This document shows, piece by piece, positions 7,784 to 16,932 of a stretch of 64,000 nt of DNA (position 1 is its first letter; each line of letters begins with the position of its first letter). The position numbers and the translations under genes are program-made. The notes under the pieces are model-generated. The model was not told the origin of the DNA, did not search any database, and saw only the letters and a program-made list of their open reading frames with translations. Source of the DNA: Pigmentiphaga sp. H8 (lineage in GTDB: Bacteria; Pseudomonadota; Gammaproteobacteria; Burkholderiales; Burkholderiaceae_B); NCBI RefSeq assembly GCF_003854895.1, contig NZ_CP033966.1, positions 3,472,001 to 3,536,000 of the forward strand, written 5' to 3'.

Positions 7784-8539
7784 ATGCCGGCCCTGCTGGA
7801 GCCGGACACGCCCTTCCCGCCGCTCGAACACGCGCTCGAAGATCCCCCGGGCCTGCTGGCCGTGGGCGCCGACCTGTCCATCGAACGGCTGCGCGCCGCG
7901 TACGCGCATGGCGTCTTCCCGTGGTACCTGCCGGGCGAACCCATCCTGTGGTGGAGCCCGGATCCGCGCATGGTGCTGTTCACCGAACGCTTCTCTCCTT
8001 CGCACTCGCTGCGCAAGAAGCTGCGGCAGGTCGCGCGCGATCCCGCCATCGAGGTCAGGGTGGACACGGCGTTCGACGACGTCATGCGCGCCTGCGCGGC
8101 GCCGCGCAGCGACGAGCGCCCCGCCACCTGGATCACGCTGCCCATGCAGCGGGCCTATCGGCTCTGGCACCGGCACGGCCAGGTCCACTCGGTCGAGACC
8201 TGGATCGGCGGCGAACTCGTGGGCGGCCTGTACGGCGTCAGCCTGGGCAGGATGTTCTATGGGGAATCGATGTTCACCCGGGTGGCCGACGGCTCCAAGA
8301 TCGCGCTGGCCTACCTGGTGCGCTTCCTGCGCCGCCATGGCGTGGAGATGATCGACTGCCAGCAGGACACGCGCCATCTGGCCTCGTTAGGGGGGGCCAC
8401 GATTACCCGCGCGGAATTCGAGCACCTGATTGTAAAATTCACCCGGATGCCCGAGCTTCCGTGGCGATCGGGCAGGCTGCGCCACGACGGCGAGATCGTC
8501 GACCTGGACGCACCCCACGCTGCGGCCGATCCCGGCTGA
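7784..8539 (+). CDS. aat: Leucyl/phenylalanyl-tRNA-protein transferase
   Basis: The product has 251 residues and is full length for Aat. The enzyme adds Leu or Phe from aminoacyl-tRNA to proteins with N-terminal Arg or Lys, tagging them for ClpS/ClpAP. Diagnostic segments are G-V-F-P-W-Y, W-W-S-P-D-P-R, G-G-L-Y-G-V-S-L-G and F-Y-G-E-S-M-F. I use the ATG at 7784; an in-frame TTG at 7763, overlapping the NUDIX stop, is an alternative. It is followed directly by bpt, so both bacterial N-end-rule transferases sit in one operon. Confidence 0.95.
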   Translation: MPALLEPDTPFPPLEHALEDPPGLLAVGADLSIERLRAAYAHGVFPWYLPGEPILWWSPDPRMVLFTERFSPSHSLRKKLRQVARDPAIEVRVDTAFDDVMRACAAPRSDERPATWITLPMQRAYRLWHRHGQVHSVETWIGGELVGGLYGVSLGRMFYGESMFTRVADGSKIALAYLVRFLRRHGVEMIDCQQDTRHLASLGGATITRAEFEHLIVKFTRMPELPWRSGRLRHDGEIVDLDAPHAAADPG

Positions 8540-8546
8540 ACCGCGC

Positions 8547-9374
8547 ATGACGCATCTTCGAGAACTTCCCTTCGCCGCGCTGCAGTTCTATGCGACCGCT
8601 CCCTACCCGTGCAGCTACCTGGGGGACCGGATGGCGCGCTCGCAGGTGGCCACGCCCAGCCATCTGATCAACGCCGACGTCTACTCCGAGCTGGTGCGCA
8701 TGGGATTTCGCCGTAGCGGCGTCTTCACCTACCGGCCCCACTGCGACGGCTGCCGCGCCTGCGTGCCGGTGCGGGTGCCGGTGAACCGCTTCCTGCCCAA
8801 CCGCACCCAGGCCCGCACCTGGAAACGCCACGCCGACCTGCAGGTCTTCGTGGCCGAACTGGCCTATTCCTCCGAACACTACTCGCTCTACCAGCGCTAC
8901 CAGTCGACCCGCCACCGCGGCGGCGGCATGGACCAGGACAGCCGCGAGCAGTACGCCCAGTTCCTGCTCCAGAGCCGCGTCAACACCCGCCTGGTCGAAT
9001 TCCGCGACCGGCAGGGGTGCCTGCGCATGGTGTCCATCATGGACGTGCTGTCCGACGGACTGTCGTCGGTCTACACCTTCTTCGATCCCGACATGAAGGG
9101 CAGCCTGGGCACCTGGAACATACTCTGGCAGCTCGAGCAATGCCGGCTGCTGGAACTGCCCCATCTCTACCTGGGGTACTGGATAGAACAAAGCCCGAAG
9201 ATGGCCTACAAGGTGAACTTCCGGCCGCTGGAAATGCTGGTCAACGGCGAATGGCGCGAGTACGCCGGCCCGCCGGCCGCCCAGCCCGCCGCGCCGGCCG
9301 TCATCGACACCAGCCGCCTGCACGCCTCCACCCGCCACGGCCATCCCGACGATGCGTCGTCCTCCACCTCCTGA
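8547..9374 (+). CDS. bpt: Aspartate/glutamate leucyltransferase
   Basis: This 275-residue protein is related to eukaryotic arginyltransferases (ATE). Bpt moves leucine from Leu-tRNA to N-terminal Asp or Glu of target proteins. Early cysteines (C22, C68, C71 in C-D-G-C-R-A-C), the T-Y-R-P-H segment and the Y-L-G-Y-W-I turn near the end are family hallmarks. It starts 7 bp after aat. The C-terminus, rich in Ala and Ser, is poorly conserved. Confidence 0.95.
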   Translation: MTHLRELPFAALQFYATAPYPCSYLGDRMARSQVATPSHLINADVYSELVRMGFRRSGVFTYRPHCDGCRACVPVRVPVNRFLPNRTQARTWKRHADLQVFVAELAYSSEHYSLYQRYQSTRHRGGGMDQDSREQYAQFLLQSRVNTRLVEFRDRQGCLRMVSIMDVLSDGLSSVYTFFDPDMKGSLGTWNILWQLEQCRLLELPHLYLGYWIEQSPKMAYKVNFRPLEMLVNGEWREYAGPPAAQPAAPAVIDTSRLHASTRHGHPDDASSSTS

Positions 9375-9388
9375 TCCCCATCCGCCTG

Positions 9389-10432
9389 ATGTCCGCGTTT
9401 TTTCAAGCCTATCCGCTGCTGCGTCCAGCCCTGTTCGCCCTGGAACCCGAAACCGCCCATGCCCTGACCCTGTCCGCGCTGCAACGCATGCACGACATGG
9501 GATGGACACGCCCCGCCCGCGTCCCGGACCGCCCGGTCACCGTCATGGGCCTGACGCTGCCCAACGCGGTGGGCCTGGCCGCCGGCCTGGACAAGAACGG
9601 CGCGCACATCGACGCGCTGGGCGGCCTGGGCTTCGGCTTCGTAGAAATCGGCACGGTCACGCCCCGGCCCCAGCCCGGCAACCCGCTGCCCCGCCTGTTC
9701 CGCCTGCCACGCGCCGAGGCGCTGATCAACCGCATGGGCTTCAACAACGACGGGCTGGCCGTGTTCCTGGCCAACGTCCAGCGCAGCGGCTACCGCACGC
9801 GCGGCGGCATCCTGGGGCTGAACATAGGCAAGAACGCCGACACGCCCATCGACAAGGCGGCCGACGACTACCTGGCCGGGCTCGAGGCCGTCTATCCTCA
9901 CGCCGACTACGTCACCATCAACATCTCGTCGCCCAATACCCAGAACCTGCGCAGCCTGCAGGGCGCCGACGAGCTTTCCAGCCTGCTGCGCCAGCTCGAC
10001 CAGGCCCGGGACACCCTGGCGGCGCGGCACGGCCGCCGCGTACCGCTGGCGGTCAAGATCGCGCCCGACCTGGAAGAAAGCCAGATCGACGCCATCGCCG
10101 ATCTGCTGCCGCGCCACGGCATCGACGGCGTCATCGCCACCAACACCACGCTGTCGCGCGATGCCGTCCAGGGCCTGCCCCACGCGGGCGAAGCCGGCGG
10201 CCTGTCCGGCACGCCGGTGCGGGAAATGTCGCTGCGGGTGGTCGAACGCCTGCGGCGCCAGGCCGGCGACGCCCTCGCCATCATCGGCGTGGGCGGCATC
10301 CTGGAAGGCCGCCACGCGGCCGAGAAGCTGGCGGCGGGCGCGGACGCGGTCCAGCTTTACACCGGCCTCATCTATCGCGGTCCGGCGCTGGTCGGGGACT
10401 GCCTGGCGGCCGTCTCGCGGGTTCGGCGCTAA
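9389..10432 (+). CDS. pyrD: Dihydroorotate dehydrogenase (quinone), class 2
   Basis: The product has 347 residues. PyrD oxidises dihydroorotate to orotate with FMN and membrane quinone (pyrimidine synthesis step 4). The amphipathic N-terminal helix of class 2 enzymes is present, then V-G-L-A-A-G-L-D-K-N-G, an N-I-S-S-P-N-T loop whose second serine (Ser181) matches the catalytic base of class 2 enzymes, and the FMN phosphate site G-V-G-G-I. The ATG lies 14 bp after the bpt stop with only a weak ribosome site, so translational coupling is likely. Confidence 0.95.
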   Translation: MSAFFQAYPLLRPALFALEPETAHALTLSALQRMHDMGWTRPARVPDRPVTVMGLTLPNAVGLAAGLDKNGAHIDALGGLGFGFVEIGTVTPRPQPGNPLPRLFRLPRAEALINRMGFNNDGLAVFLANVQRSGYRTRGGILGLNIGKNADTPIDKAADDYLAGLEAVYPHADYVTINISSPNTQNLRSLQGADELSSLLRQLDQARDTLAARHGRRVPLAVKIAPDLEESQIDAIADLLPRHGIDGVIATNTTLSRDAVQGLPHAGEAGGLSGTPVREMSLRVVERLRRQAGDALAIIGVGGILEGRHAAEKLAAGADAVQLYTGLIYRGPALVGDCLAAVSRVRR

Positions 10433-10584
10433 CCTCGGGTTATTCCCCGATGCCCTGTATGACAATGAGGGATGCTGCGTCGCGGAAATTCACGGCATAG
10501 GCGTTATACTGGTCCTACAAGAAGTGGCCTGCTGCAACGCAGAAAGGCTACCCATCTGCGGTGTAATAAAGCTATGAAATTTCA

Positions 10585-10592
10585 CCATATGG
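10585..10592. promoter_or_regulatory. CCATATGG palindrome upstream of IclR gene
   Basis: A perfect 8-bp palindrome lies 38 bp before the IclR start codon, inside the longer AT-rich pseudo-palindrome TTTCACCATATGGGATAAA. The shape suits an IclR-family autoregulatory operator; the assignment is inferred from position. Nothing else is seen in the 198-bp gap after pyrD. Confidence 0.3.
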
Positions 10593-10630
10593 GATAAACT
10601 AGCTTCATCGCGTAGAGACTCACCACGACA

Positions 10631-11458
10631 ATGCCCAGAGTCACGACCCCCGACGCGGCCATGATCGCCCCGTCCGCAGCCCCCACGCCGCAGATCGCCA
10701 TCCAGGTGCTCGAGCGCACCATGCACCTGCTCGACGCCCTGGCGGAGCATCCCGACCCCGTCAGCCTGAAAGAGCTGTCCCAGGCCACCGGCCTGCACCC
10801 GTCCACGGCCCACCGCATCCTGAACGACCTGGTGGCCGGCCGCTACGTCGACCGGGTCGACAGCGGCATGTACAGCCTGGGCATGCGGCTGCTGGAACTG
10901 GGCCACCTGGTCAAGGGCCGGCTGAACGTCCGCGACGCCGCCATCACGCCCATGCGCATGCTGCACCGCCTGACCGGCCAGACCGTCAACCTCTCGGTAC
11001 GCCAGGGCGATGAAATCGTCTACATCGACCGCGCCTACAGCGAGCGCTCGGGCATGCAGGTGGTGCGCGCCATCGGCGGCCGCGCACCGCTGCACCTGAC
11101 CTCCACCGGCAAGCTGTTCCTGTCGGCCGACGATGCCCGCCTGATCCGGGCCTACGCCCTGCGCACCGGGCTGCAGGGCCATACCGGCAACAGCCTGACC
11201 GACCTGGCCAAGCTCGAACGCGAACTGGACCAGGTACGCGCCAAGGGCTATGCCCGCGACAACGAGGAACTGGAAATGGGCGTGCGCTGCATCGCGGCCG
11301 GCGTCCATGACGACACCGGCAAGCTGATTGCCGGCCTGTCGATCTCGGCGCCGGCGGACCGCATGCAGGACGGCTGGATCGACGCGCTGGTGGACACCGC
11401 GGGCCAGATCTCCGACGCCCTGGGCTACGAACCGTCGCACGCGGTATCGGCGGCCTGA
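10631..11458 (+). CDS. IclR family transcriptional regulator
   Basis: The protein has 275 residues. The N-terminal winged HTH (S-L-K-E-L-S-Q-A-T-G-L-H-P-S-T-A-H-R, about 41-58) is followed by the GAF-like IclR effector domain ending in G-L-S-I-S-A-P. It is flanked by pyrD and a convergent SDR gene, so no target operon is evident from context. Confidence 0.9.
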   Translation: MPRVTTPDAAMIAPSAAPTPQIAIQVLERTMHLLDALAEHPDPVSLKELSQATGLHPSTAHRILNDLVAGRYVDRVDSGMYSLGMRLLELGHLVKGRLNVRDAAITPMRMLHRLTGQTVNLSVRQGDEIVYIDRAYSERSGMQVVRAIGGRAPLHLTSTGKLFLSADDARLIRAYALRTGLQGHTGNSLTDLAKLERELDQVRAKGYARDNEELEMGVRCIAAGVHDDTGKLIAGLSISAPADRMQDGWIDALVDTAGQISDALGYEPSHAVSAA

Positions 11459-11486
11459 CCCGCGGGGCGGGCCGCTCCGGTCCGCC

Positions 11487-12227
11487 TCAGGCGAAACCGC
11501 CGTTGGCCCGCAATACCTGCCCATTGACCCAGCCGCCGTCCGGGCCCGCGAGAAAGGACACCGCGGCGGCGATCTCCTGCGGCGTGCCCAGGCGCTCCAG
11601 CGGCGCCAGCCGCGCGATCTGGTCGATCTGCTCGGCCGTCTTGCCGTTGAAGAACAACTCGGTGCCGACCGGCCCCGGCGCTACCGCATTGACCGTGACG
11701 CCCCGCCCCCGCAGCTCGTTCGCCAACACCCGCACCAGCCCCTCGACCCCCGCCTTGGAGGCGATGTAGGGGCCGTAGGACGGGAAGGCGCGCGCGATGA
11801 CGCTGGTGGAAAGCGCGATGATGCGCCCGCCTTCGCCCACGTGCGCGGCGGCCTGTGCCAGCACCAGAAAGGCGCCGCGCAAATTCGTGGCGATCACCTT
11901 GTCGAAATCGGCCAGGCTGGCTGGGGCGATCGGCGTCATCGGCATCACGCCCGCGCTGTTGACCACCACGTCGATCCGGCCATAGGCCTGCCGGGCGCCG
12001 TCGAACAGCGCGGCCACGTCGTCCTCGCGCCCCACGTCGCCCTGGACCGCCAGCGCCCGGCCCCCGGCGGCCTCGATCGCGGCCACGGTTTCCCGGGCCT
12101 TGGCGGCATTGCCGGCATAGTTGACGACCACCGCGTAGCCATCGGCCGCCAACCTGCGGGAAATGGCGTGGCCAATGCCTCGCGAGCCCCCGGTGACGAT
12201 GGCGGTCTTGGTGATGTTTGTGCCCAT
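11487..12227 (-). CDS. Short-chain dehydrogenase/reductase (SDR)
   Basis: This 246-residue classical SDR has the cofactor motif T-G-G-S-R-G-I-G (residues 12-19), N-S-A-G at 90-93, a catalytic Ser at 140-142, and Y154-x3-K158. It is probably NADP-dependent, related to 3-oxoacyl-ACP reductase-like proteins. The start was set at ATG 12227, preceded by AGGAAATTTC. It is divergent from a LysR gene, a standard pairing in which LysR controls the reductase. The substrate is unknown. Confidence 0.9.
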   Translation of the reverse strand: MGTNITKTAIVTGGSRGIGHAISRRLAADGYAVVVNYAGNAAKARETVAAIEAAGGRALAVQGDVGREDDVAALFDGARQAYGRIDVVVNSAGVMPMTPIAPASLADFDKVIATNLRGAFLVLAQAAAHVGEGGRIIALSTSVIARAFPSYGPYIASKAGVEGLVRVLANELRGRGVTVNAVAPGPVGTELFFNGKTAEQIDQIARLAPLERLGTPQEIAAAVSFLAGPDGGWVNGQVLRANGGFA

Positions 12228-12300
12228 GAAATTTCCTGGAAAGAAGAAGCAACGATGGCGAGCATTCTTCTTGTTTATTGGATTGAGATAAACCCTGATA

Positions 12301-12316
12301 AATTGGCATATCAATT
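12301..12316. promoter_or_regulatory. Inverted repeat in SDR/LysR divergent region
   Basis: Arms AATTG and CAATT surround GCATAT, giving a T-N11-A LysR-type site, 22 bp before the LysR start in the 110-bp divergent region. Confidence 0.4.
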
Positions 12317-12337
12317 CAACACCAGACAACAATCCCC

Positions 12338-13249
12338 GTGGACCGCTTCGAATCGCTCCAACTGTTCACCCGCATCGTCGAACTGGGCAGCTTCAGCCGG
12401 GCCGCGATGGCACTCGGCATCCCCCGGGCCACGGCCACCCACGCCATCAAGGAACTGGAAGCCAGGCTGGCCACGCGCCTGCTCGAGCGCACCACGCGCC
12501 ACGTCCGCCCGACCCTGGATGGCCAGGCCTTCTACGAACGTTGCGTGCACGTGCTGAGTGAACTGGACGAGGCGGAATCCTCGCTGCTGCACGTGGCGTC
12601 GAATCCGCGCGGCGTCCTGCGCGTGGACATGCACGGCACGCACGCGACCCGCATCGTCCTGCCCAACATAGACCGGTTCCGCGACCGCTACCCGGGCATC
12701 GACCTCGTCGTCAGCAGCGGCGACCGGCTGGTCGACCTGGTCCGCGAAGGCGTCGATTGCGTGATAAGGGCGGGCCGTCCGCGCGATTCGTCCCTGGTGG
12801 CCCGGCCTCTGGCCATCATGCCTCAGGTCGTCTGCGCGAGCCCCGCCTACCTTGCCCGCTTCGGCATGCCCGGCCATCCCGACGAACTGGCGGGACACCA
12901 GGCCGTGCGCTTCTTCGCCAGCCAGGGCACCGCCGACTATCCGCTGGAACTGGTGGTCGACGGCCAGGTCCGCGCCTATGCGCCGGACGGCTGGATGTCG
13001 GTGAACGATGCCGAGAACTACGTGACGTGCGCGCTGCGCGGCTGCGGCCTGATCCAGTTGCCGCGCTTCCATGTCCTGGACGAACTGCGGGACGGACGGC
13101 TGGTGGAGGTGCTGGCCGGATGGCCCAGCCCGGGCCTGCCGCTGTCGGTGCTCTATCCGTCACACCGCCAGTTGTCCCCGCGCGTGCGGGTCTTCATCGA
13201 CTGGCTGCTCGCCTTGTACGGGGAAAGGTTCGCGCCCGCCACGCTCTGA
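12338..13249 (+). CDS. LysR-type transcriptional regulator
   Basis: This 303-residue protein has an N-terminal HTH (G-S-F-S-R-A-A-M-A-L-G-I-P-R-A-T) and an effector domain of the CrgA/DmlR-like subgroup (V-R-E-G-V-D-C-V-I-R-A-G). It starts with GTG. It is divergent from the SDR gene, its likely target. Confidence 0.9.
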   Translation: MDRFESLQLFTRIVELGSFSRAAMALGIPRATATHAIKELEARLATRLLERTTRHVRPTLDGQAFYERCVHVLSELDEAESSLLHVASNPRGVLRVDMHGTHATRIVLPNIDRFRDRYPGIDLVVSSGDRLVDLVREGVDCVIRAGRPRDSSLVARPLAIMPQVVCASPAYLARFGMPGHPDELAGHQAVRFFASQGTADYPLELVVDGQVRAYAPDGWMSVNDAENYVTCALRGCGLIQLPRFHVLDELRDGRLVEVLAGWPSPGLPLSVLYPSHRQLSPRVRVFIDWLLALYGERFAPATL

Positions 13250-13265
13250 GCCGCGCGAAAAAACA

Positions 13266-13289
13266 AACGCCGCGCAAGCGCGGCGTTTT
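13266..13289. terminator. Bidirectional Rho-independent terminator
   Basis: AACGCCGCGC and GCGCGGCGTT form a perfect 10-bp stem around a 2-nt centre, with flanking A and T runs. It lies between the convergent LysR and PBP7-like genes. Confidence 0.8.
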
Positions 13290-13311
13290 CAGGGACGAAA
13301 GAACGACGGGC

Positions 13312-14382
13312 TTACAGCGCGCCGATCTCGCGCTGGACCCACTGGCGGATGCGCTGGGCATCGGCCGTGCGCGTGAGCGAACCGACCGAATCGAGCAGCA
13401 CGATGGCCATGTCGCGGCCGCCGATGTTGGCCAGCATGACCAGGCAGCGCCCGGCTTCGTTGATGAAACCGGTCTTGGACACGATGATGTTCCAGTCGGA
13501 ACGCGCCACCAGGCGATTCGTGTTACGGAAGGTCTGGTGCCGGCCGGCGACCTCGACCGAGTACTCGGTATCGGTGGTGTACTGGCGGATCAGCGGACGC
13601 TGCGAGCCTTCGCGCATCAGGCGCACCAGGTCGCGGGCGCTGGAGACGTTCTCGCTCGACAGGCCCGTGGGCTCGACGTAGTGCGTATCCTGCATGCCCA
13701 GCGCCACGGCCTTCGCGTTCATGGCCTGCACGAACGCCGGCAGGCCGCCGGGATAGTTGCGGCCCAGTGCGTTGGCGGCGCGGTTCTCGGAAGACATCAG
13801 CGCCAGGTGGAGCATGTCGGCCCGCGACAGGCGCGTGCCGACCGACAGGCGGGAATGCGTGAACTTGTGCGTGTCGATGTCGTCGGTCGTGACCTCGATC
13901 ATCTCGTCCAGCGGCTGGCCGGCATCGACCACGACCAGCGCGGTCATCAGCTTGGTGATGGACGCGATGGGGGCCACCGCGCCCTCGTTCTTGGCGAACA
14001 GGACGTCGGAGGAATTCAGGTCCTGCACGAAGGCCACGCTGGAGCGCAGCGACAGGTTGCCGTCGGCGTCCTCGAGCGCCGCCGACGACGGTGCGTAGGA
14101 AGCATGGCGGATGCTGGCGGCGGCAACGGCTTTCCTGGAGGCAGGCTTGGCGGCGCGTTTCTTGGTGGTCTTGGCGGAGGCGTGGCGAGTCGTGGAGGCG
14201 GTCTTGGACTTGGCGGACCGGGTCTTGCTGGCGGTGGCTTTCTTCGCCGGCTTGGTCTTGGCGTTCTTGGACGTCGTGGTGGTGGCGGCGTGGGCCACGG
14301 GAGCGACCGCGGGAAGGGCCAGCCCGGCGGTCAGCGCGCACAGCAGTGAAATCGACAGAATGCTCTTTCTGATGCGCGCCAT
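13312..14382 (-). CDS. pbpG: D-alanyl-D-alanine endopeptidase, PBP7-like
   Basis: The protein has 356 residues. After a signal peptide (cleavage near A-H-A-A, residue 33) comes a Lys/Ala/Thr/Ser-rich stretch of about 60 residues resembling a histone H1 tail, then a penicillin-binding S11 peptidase domain. The active-site motifs are complete: S141-I-T-K144, S198-E-N and K303-T-G. PBP7 enzymes cut cross-links in peptidoglycan in the periplasm. The basic linker may tether the enzyme to the wall or membrane. It has its own promoter region and a terminator at 13266-13289. Confidence 0.9.
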   Translation of the reverse strand: MARIRKSILSISLLCALTAGLALPAVAPVAHAATTTTSKNAKTKPAKKATASKTRSAKSKTASTTRHASAKTTKKRAAKPASRKAVAAASIRHASYAPSSAALEDADGNLSLRSSVAFVQDLNSSDVLFAKNEGAVAPIASITKLMTALVVVDAGQPLDEMIEVTTDDIDTHKFTHSRLSVGTRLSRADMLHLALMSSENRAANALGRNYPGGLPAFVQAMNAKAVALGMQDTHYVEPTGLSSENVSSARDLVRLMREGSQRPLIRQYTTDTEYSVEVAGRHQTFRNTNRLVARSDWNIIVSKTGFINEAGRCLVMLANIGGRDMAIVLLDSVGSLTRTADAQRIRQWVQREIGAL

Positions 14383-14521
14383 GTTTCCTCCGGTAACGAC
14401 TCAGCCCAGGCGCCGCAGCATATCAGATTTTTCGACAAAAATCTCTATTAAATGAACGACTTAGCGCGCACATTTTAAGTCGTTATTTAAATGCCACGGC
14501 AAAAATTACAAAAAAGGCAAC

Positions 14522-14559
14522 AAAATGGGGCGGCGTCCCGCGGGACAGCCACCCCATTT
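14522..14559 (-). terminator. Rho-independent terminator after Bug gene
   Basis: On the minus strand AAATGGGGTGGC pairs with GCCGCCCCATTTT around a GTCCC/GGGAC inner stem, ending in a T-rich tail. A second small stem, CCCCGG/CCGGGG (14560-14575), precedes it directly after the stop codon. Confidence 0.7.
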
Positions 14560-14576
14560 GCCCCGGAAAGCCGGGG

Positions 14577-15572
14577 TCAGTCGGCGTAGACGCCGGCCTT
14601 CTTGATGACCGCGCCCCACTTGGCGGTTTCGGACTTCACCAGCGCGTCGAGCGCCGCCGGCGTGGCCTTGTCGTTCAGCACGATGGCCCCGAGTTCGGTC
14701 ATGCGCTGCTTGAACGCCGGGTCATCCAGGCCCGCCTTCAACGAGGTCTGGAGCTTGGTGACGATCTCGGGCGAGGTGCCCTTGGGCACCCACAAGCCGT
14801 GCCAGATGCCCACCGAGAAGTCCTTCAGGCCCGACTCGTCCAGCGTGGGCAGGTCCGGCAGGCTGGGCACGCGGGTCTTGCTGGTGACCGCGTAGGCCTT
14901 GACCTTGCCGGCCTTGATCTGCCCCGTGGTGTTGGTGGTCTGGTCGCACATGAAGTCCACCTGCTTGCCCAGCAGGTCGTTCATGGCGGGCGCGGTTCCC
15001 TTGTAGGGAATGGTCTGGAACTCGGAGCCTATCGTGCTCATGAACATCAGGCCGCACAGATGCGACGCCGAGCCGATGCCGGCATTGGCCATCGACAGCT
15101 TGCTGGCGTTGGCCTTCACGTAGGTCAGGAATTCCTTGATGTTGGTCGCCGGGAAGTTCTCGCGCGCGATGATGGTCATGGGCACGTCGACGGTCAGCCC
15201 GACCGGCTGGAAGTCGTGGGCCTGGTCGTAGCTGAGCTTGCGATACAGGGCGGGCGCGGTCGAGAAGCCGATGTGCATCAGCAGCATGGTATAGCCGTCG
15301 TTCGATGCCTTCGCCACGCGGGCGGTGCCGATGGTGCCGCCCGCGCCGCCGACGTTCTCGACCACCACGGTCTGGCCCAGCGACTTGCGCATGGCCTCGG
15401 CCAGCGAGCGCGCCACCACGTCGGTGGGACCGCCGGCGGCAAACGGGACGATCATGGTGACCGGTCGGGTGGGATAGCCCTGCGCCATTGCCTGCGCAGG
15501 TCCGAGGACGGCCGCGCTGGCCAGGGCTGCGGCCCCGATAGCCGCGGACACAGCTTTCTTTTGGATAGCCAT
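14577..15572 (-). CDS. Bug/TctC periplasmic solute receptor
   Basis: This 331-residue protein has a 30-residue signal peptide (A-M-A-Q-G), the opening Y-P-T-R-P-V-T-M-I-V-P-F and the ligand loop G-G-P-T-D-V-V-A-R. The extra G-G-A-G-G-T-I-G-T segment of the family is present. It is a single-gene unit with its own terminator and has no enzyme partner, so its ligand cannot be guessed. Next to it is a DMT-type exporter with its own start. Confidence 0.9.
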   Translation of the reverse strand: MAIQKKAVSAAIGAAALASAAVLGPAQAMAQGYPTRPVTMIVPFAAGGPTDVVARSLAEAMRKSLGQTVVVENVGGAGGTIGTARVAKASNDGYTMLLMHIGFSTAPALYRKLSYDQAHDFQPVGLTVDVPMTIIARENFPATNIKEFLTYVKANASKLSMANAGIGSASHLCGLMFMSTIGSEFQTIPYKGTAPAMNDLLGKQVDFMCDQTTNTTGQIKAGKVKAYAVTSKTRVPSLPDLPTLDESGLKDFSVGIWHGLWVPKGTSPEIVTKLQTSLKAGLDDPAFKQRMTELGAIVLNDKATPAALDALVKSETAKWGAVIKKAGVYAD

Positions 15573-15677
15573 TCTTTTATCTCCTGCCTCGTTAAATAGT
15601 TGCGACGCGAGCCAACAATTCCCGCGACGGTGAGACGAGTTTAAGGGATGGAAACCATGGCATCGTGACGGTTTCGC

Positions 15678-16541
15678 CTATCGTTTCCCCTGAGCCCAGG
15701 CCACCGCGAAGGCCGACAGCGCCATGCCCGCCACCATGGTCGCGGTCAGCGGCTCGCCGAAGGCGGCCCAGGCCATCAGTGCCGTCACTGCCGGGGTGAG
15801 ATACATCAGGCTCGCCACACGCGTGGCCGCCCCGCGCCGGATCAACAGGAACAGGAGGCAGATGGCGCCGATCGACAGCGCGAAGACCGACCACGCCCAG
15901 GCGCCCGCCAGCGCCCAGGTCCACCGCACCGCCATGGTCTCGAACAGCCACGCCGCGGGCAGCACCACGGCAAGCGAGGCGCCGAACTGCAACAGCAGCC
16001 CGGCCCGCAGGTCCACCCCGGGACAGAAGCGCCGCTGATAGACGGTGCCCGCGGTGATCGACAGCAGCGCCGCCACCGCGAAGGCCAGGGCCTGCCAGGT
16101 CAGGCCCAGCGTGCCGATGCGGTTGCCTACCACCAGGGCCACGCCCACGAACCCCAGGACCAGCCCCGCCCACTGCCGCGCGGTGGGCGGTTCGCCCATC
16201 CAGCGTCCGGCCACGGCGGTCAGGAGCGGCTGCAGCCCCACCACCAGCGCCGCCAGGCCCGCCCCCATGCCCAGATGGATGGCGATCCAGACGCCTCCCA
16301 GGTAGCCGGCCTGCAGCAGCACGCCGGCCACCGCCATGTGCATGCCCTGCCGCCAGCCCGGCCAGGCGATGCCGGCGCCGACGCAGAACGGCGCCAGTAC
16401 CGCCAGCACGCCGGCGAAACGCATCGACAGAAACGTCAGGGGTTCGGCGTAGGGCAGGCCGTAGCGGGCGACGACGAAGCCGGTGCTCCAGATCAGGACG
16501 AAGAAAGGGGAAATCAGGCGGGATGGCAGCGGGGAACCCAC
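15678..16541 (-). CDS. EamA/DMT family transporter
   Basis: This 287-residue inner-membrane protein has about ten hydrophobic segments in two EamA repeats (conserved W-S-T-G-F-V near residue 18; L-x-Y-L-T-P near 248). Such proteins usually export amino acids or other metabolites. The gene stands alone 105 bp from the Bug start; the substrate is unknown. Confidence 0.85.
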   Translation of the reverse strand: MGSPLPSRLISPFFVLIWSTGFVVARYGLPYAEPLTFLSMRFAGVLAVLAPFCVGAGIAWPGWRQGMHMAVAGVLLQAGYLGGVWIAIHLGMGAGLAALVVGLQPLLTAVAGRWMGEPPTARQWAGLVLGFVGVALVVGNRIGTLGLTWQALAFAVAALLSITAGTVYQRRFCPGVDLRAGLLLQFGASLAVVLPAAWLFETMAVRWTWALAGAWAWSVFALSIGAICLLFLLIRRGAATRVASLMYLTPAVTALMAWAAFGEPLTATMVAGMALSAFAVAWAQGKR

Positions 16542-16932
16542 GACGGCGGCCTTGCGGATCGGTCAGTCGGGAAGTGTAGCCGCCGCGCCACGTCCCGCAC
16601 CATGCCGGAGCATGCGGCCGCTGTCCGCATGGCGCATCGCACCAAGGAGAAGTGACGCAATGCAACACATTCCTTGCCGTCACGACGCCTGGGACCGCGT
16701 CTCCCCTGGCGGAAAAACATGTCTTCAATCAGTCACTTAGGGGCTTGACCAACATGGTGCATTTTTTTCGGCGGGTCTCTTGACTTTCGACCACACGTCC
16801 TTAAAATACGTTTTGTGCATCGCAGCAAAGACGCTTACCGCGGTACGGTGCGTGCACCAGGATCGGGCTTTTTGGGGCGTACTCCCCTGGTTTCCCGGTC
16901 GCCTCGTGTAGACAGTCCTCAAGGAGCCCCCT
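16542..16932. other. 391-bp intergenic region before phasin
   Basis: This gap holds the divergent promoters of the DMT transporter and the phasin. I see no gene. A GGTGC-GT-GCACC inverted repeat at 16847-16858, downstream of the phasin promoter, is a possible regulator site, for instance for a PHB-responsive repressor. That role is a guess. Confidence 0.4.
16780..16807 (+). promoter_or_regulatory. Sigma-70 promoter of phasin
   Basis: TTGACT (16780-16785) and TAAAAT (16802-16807) are separated by 16 bp, close to consensus. This gives a leader of roughly 120 nt before the phasin ATG, long enough for the downstream inverted repeat to act as an operator. Confidence 0.6.

Noticed and set aside
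14091..14372. A small Trp/Arg-rich plus-strand peptide
   Set aside because: It is the antisense of the Lys/Ala-rich linker of the PBP7-like protein, which explains its odd composition.
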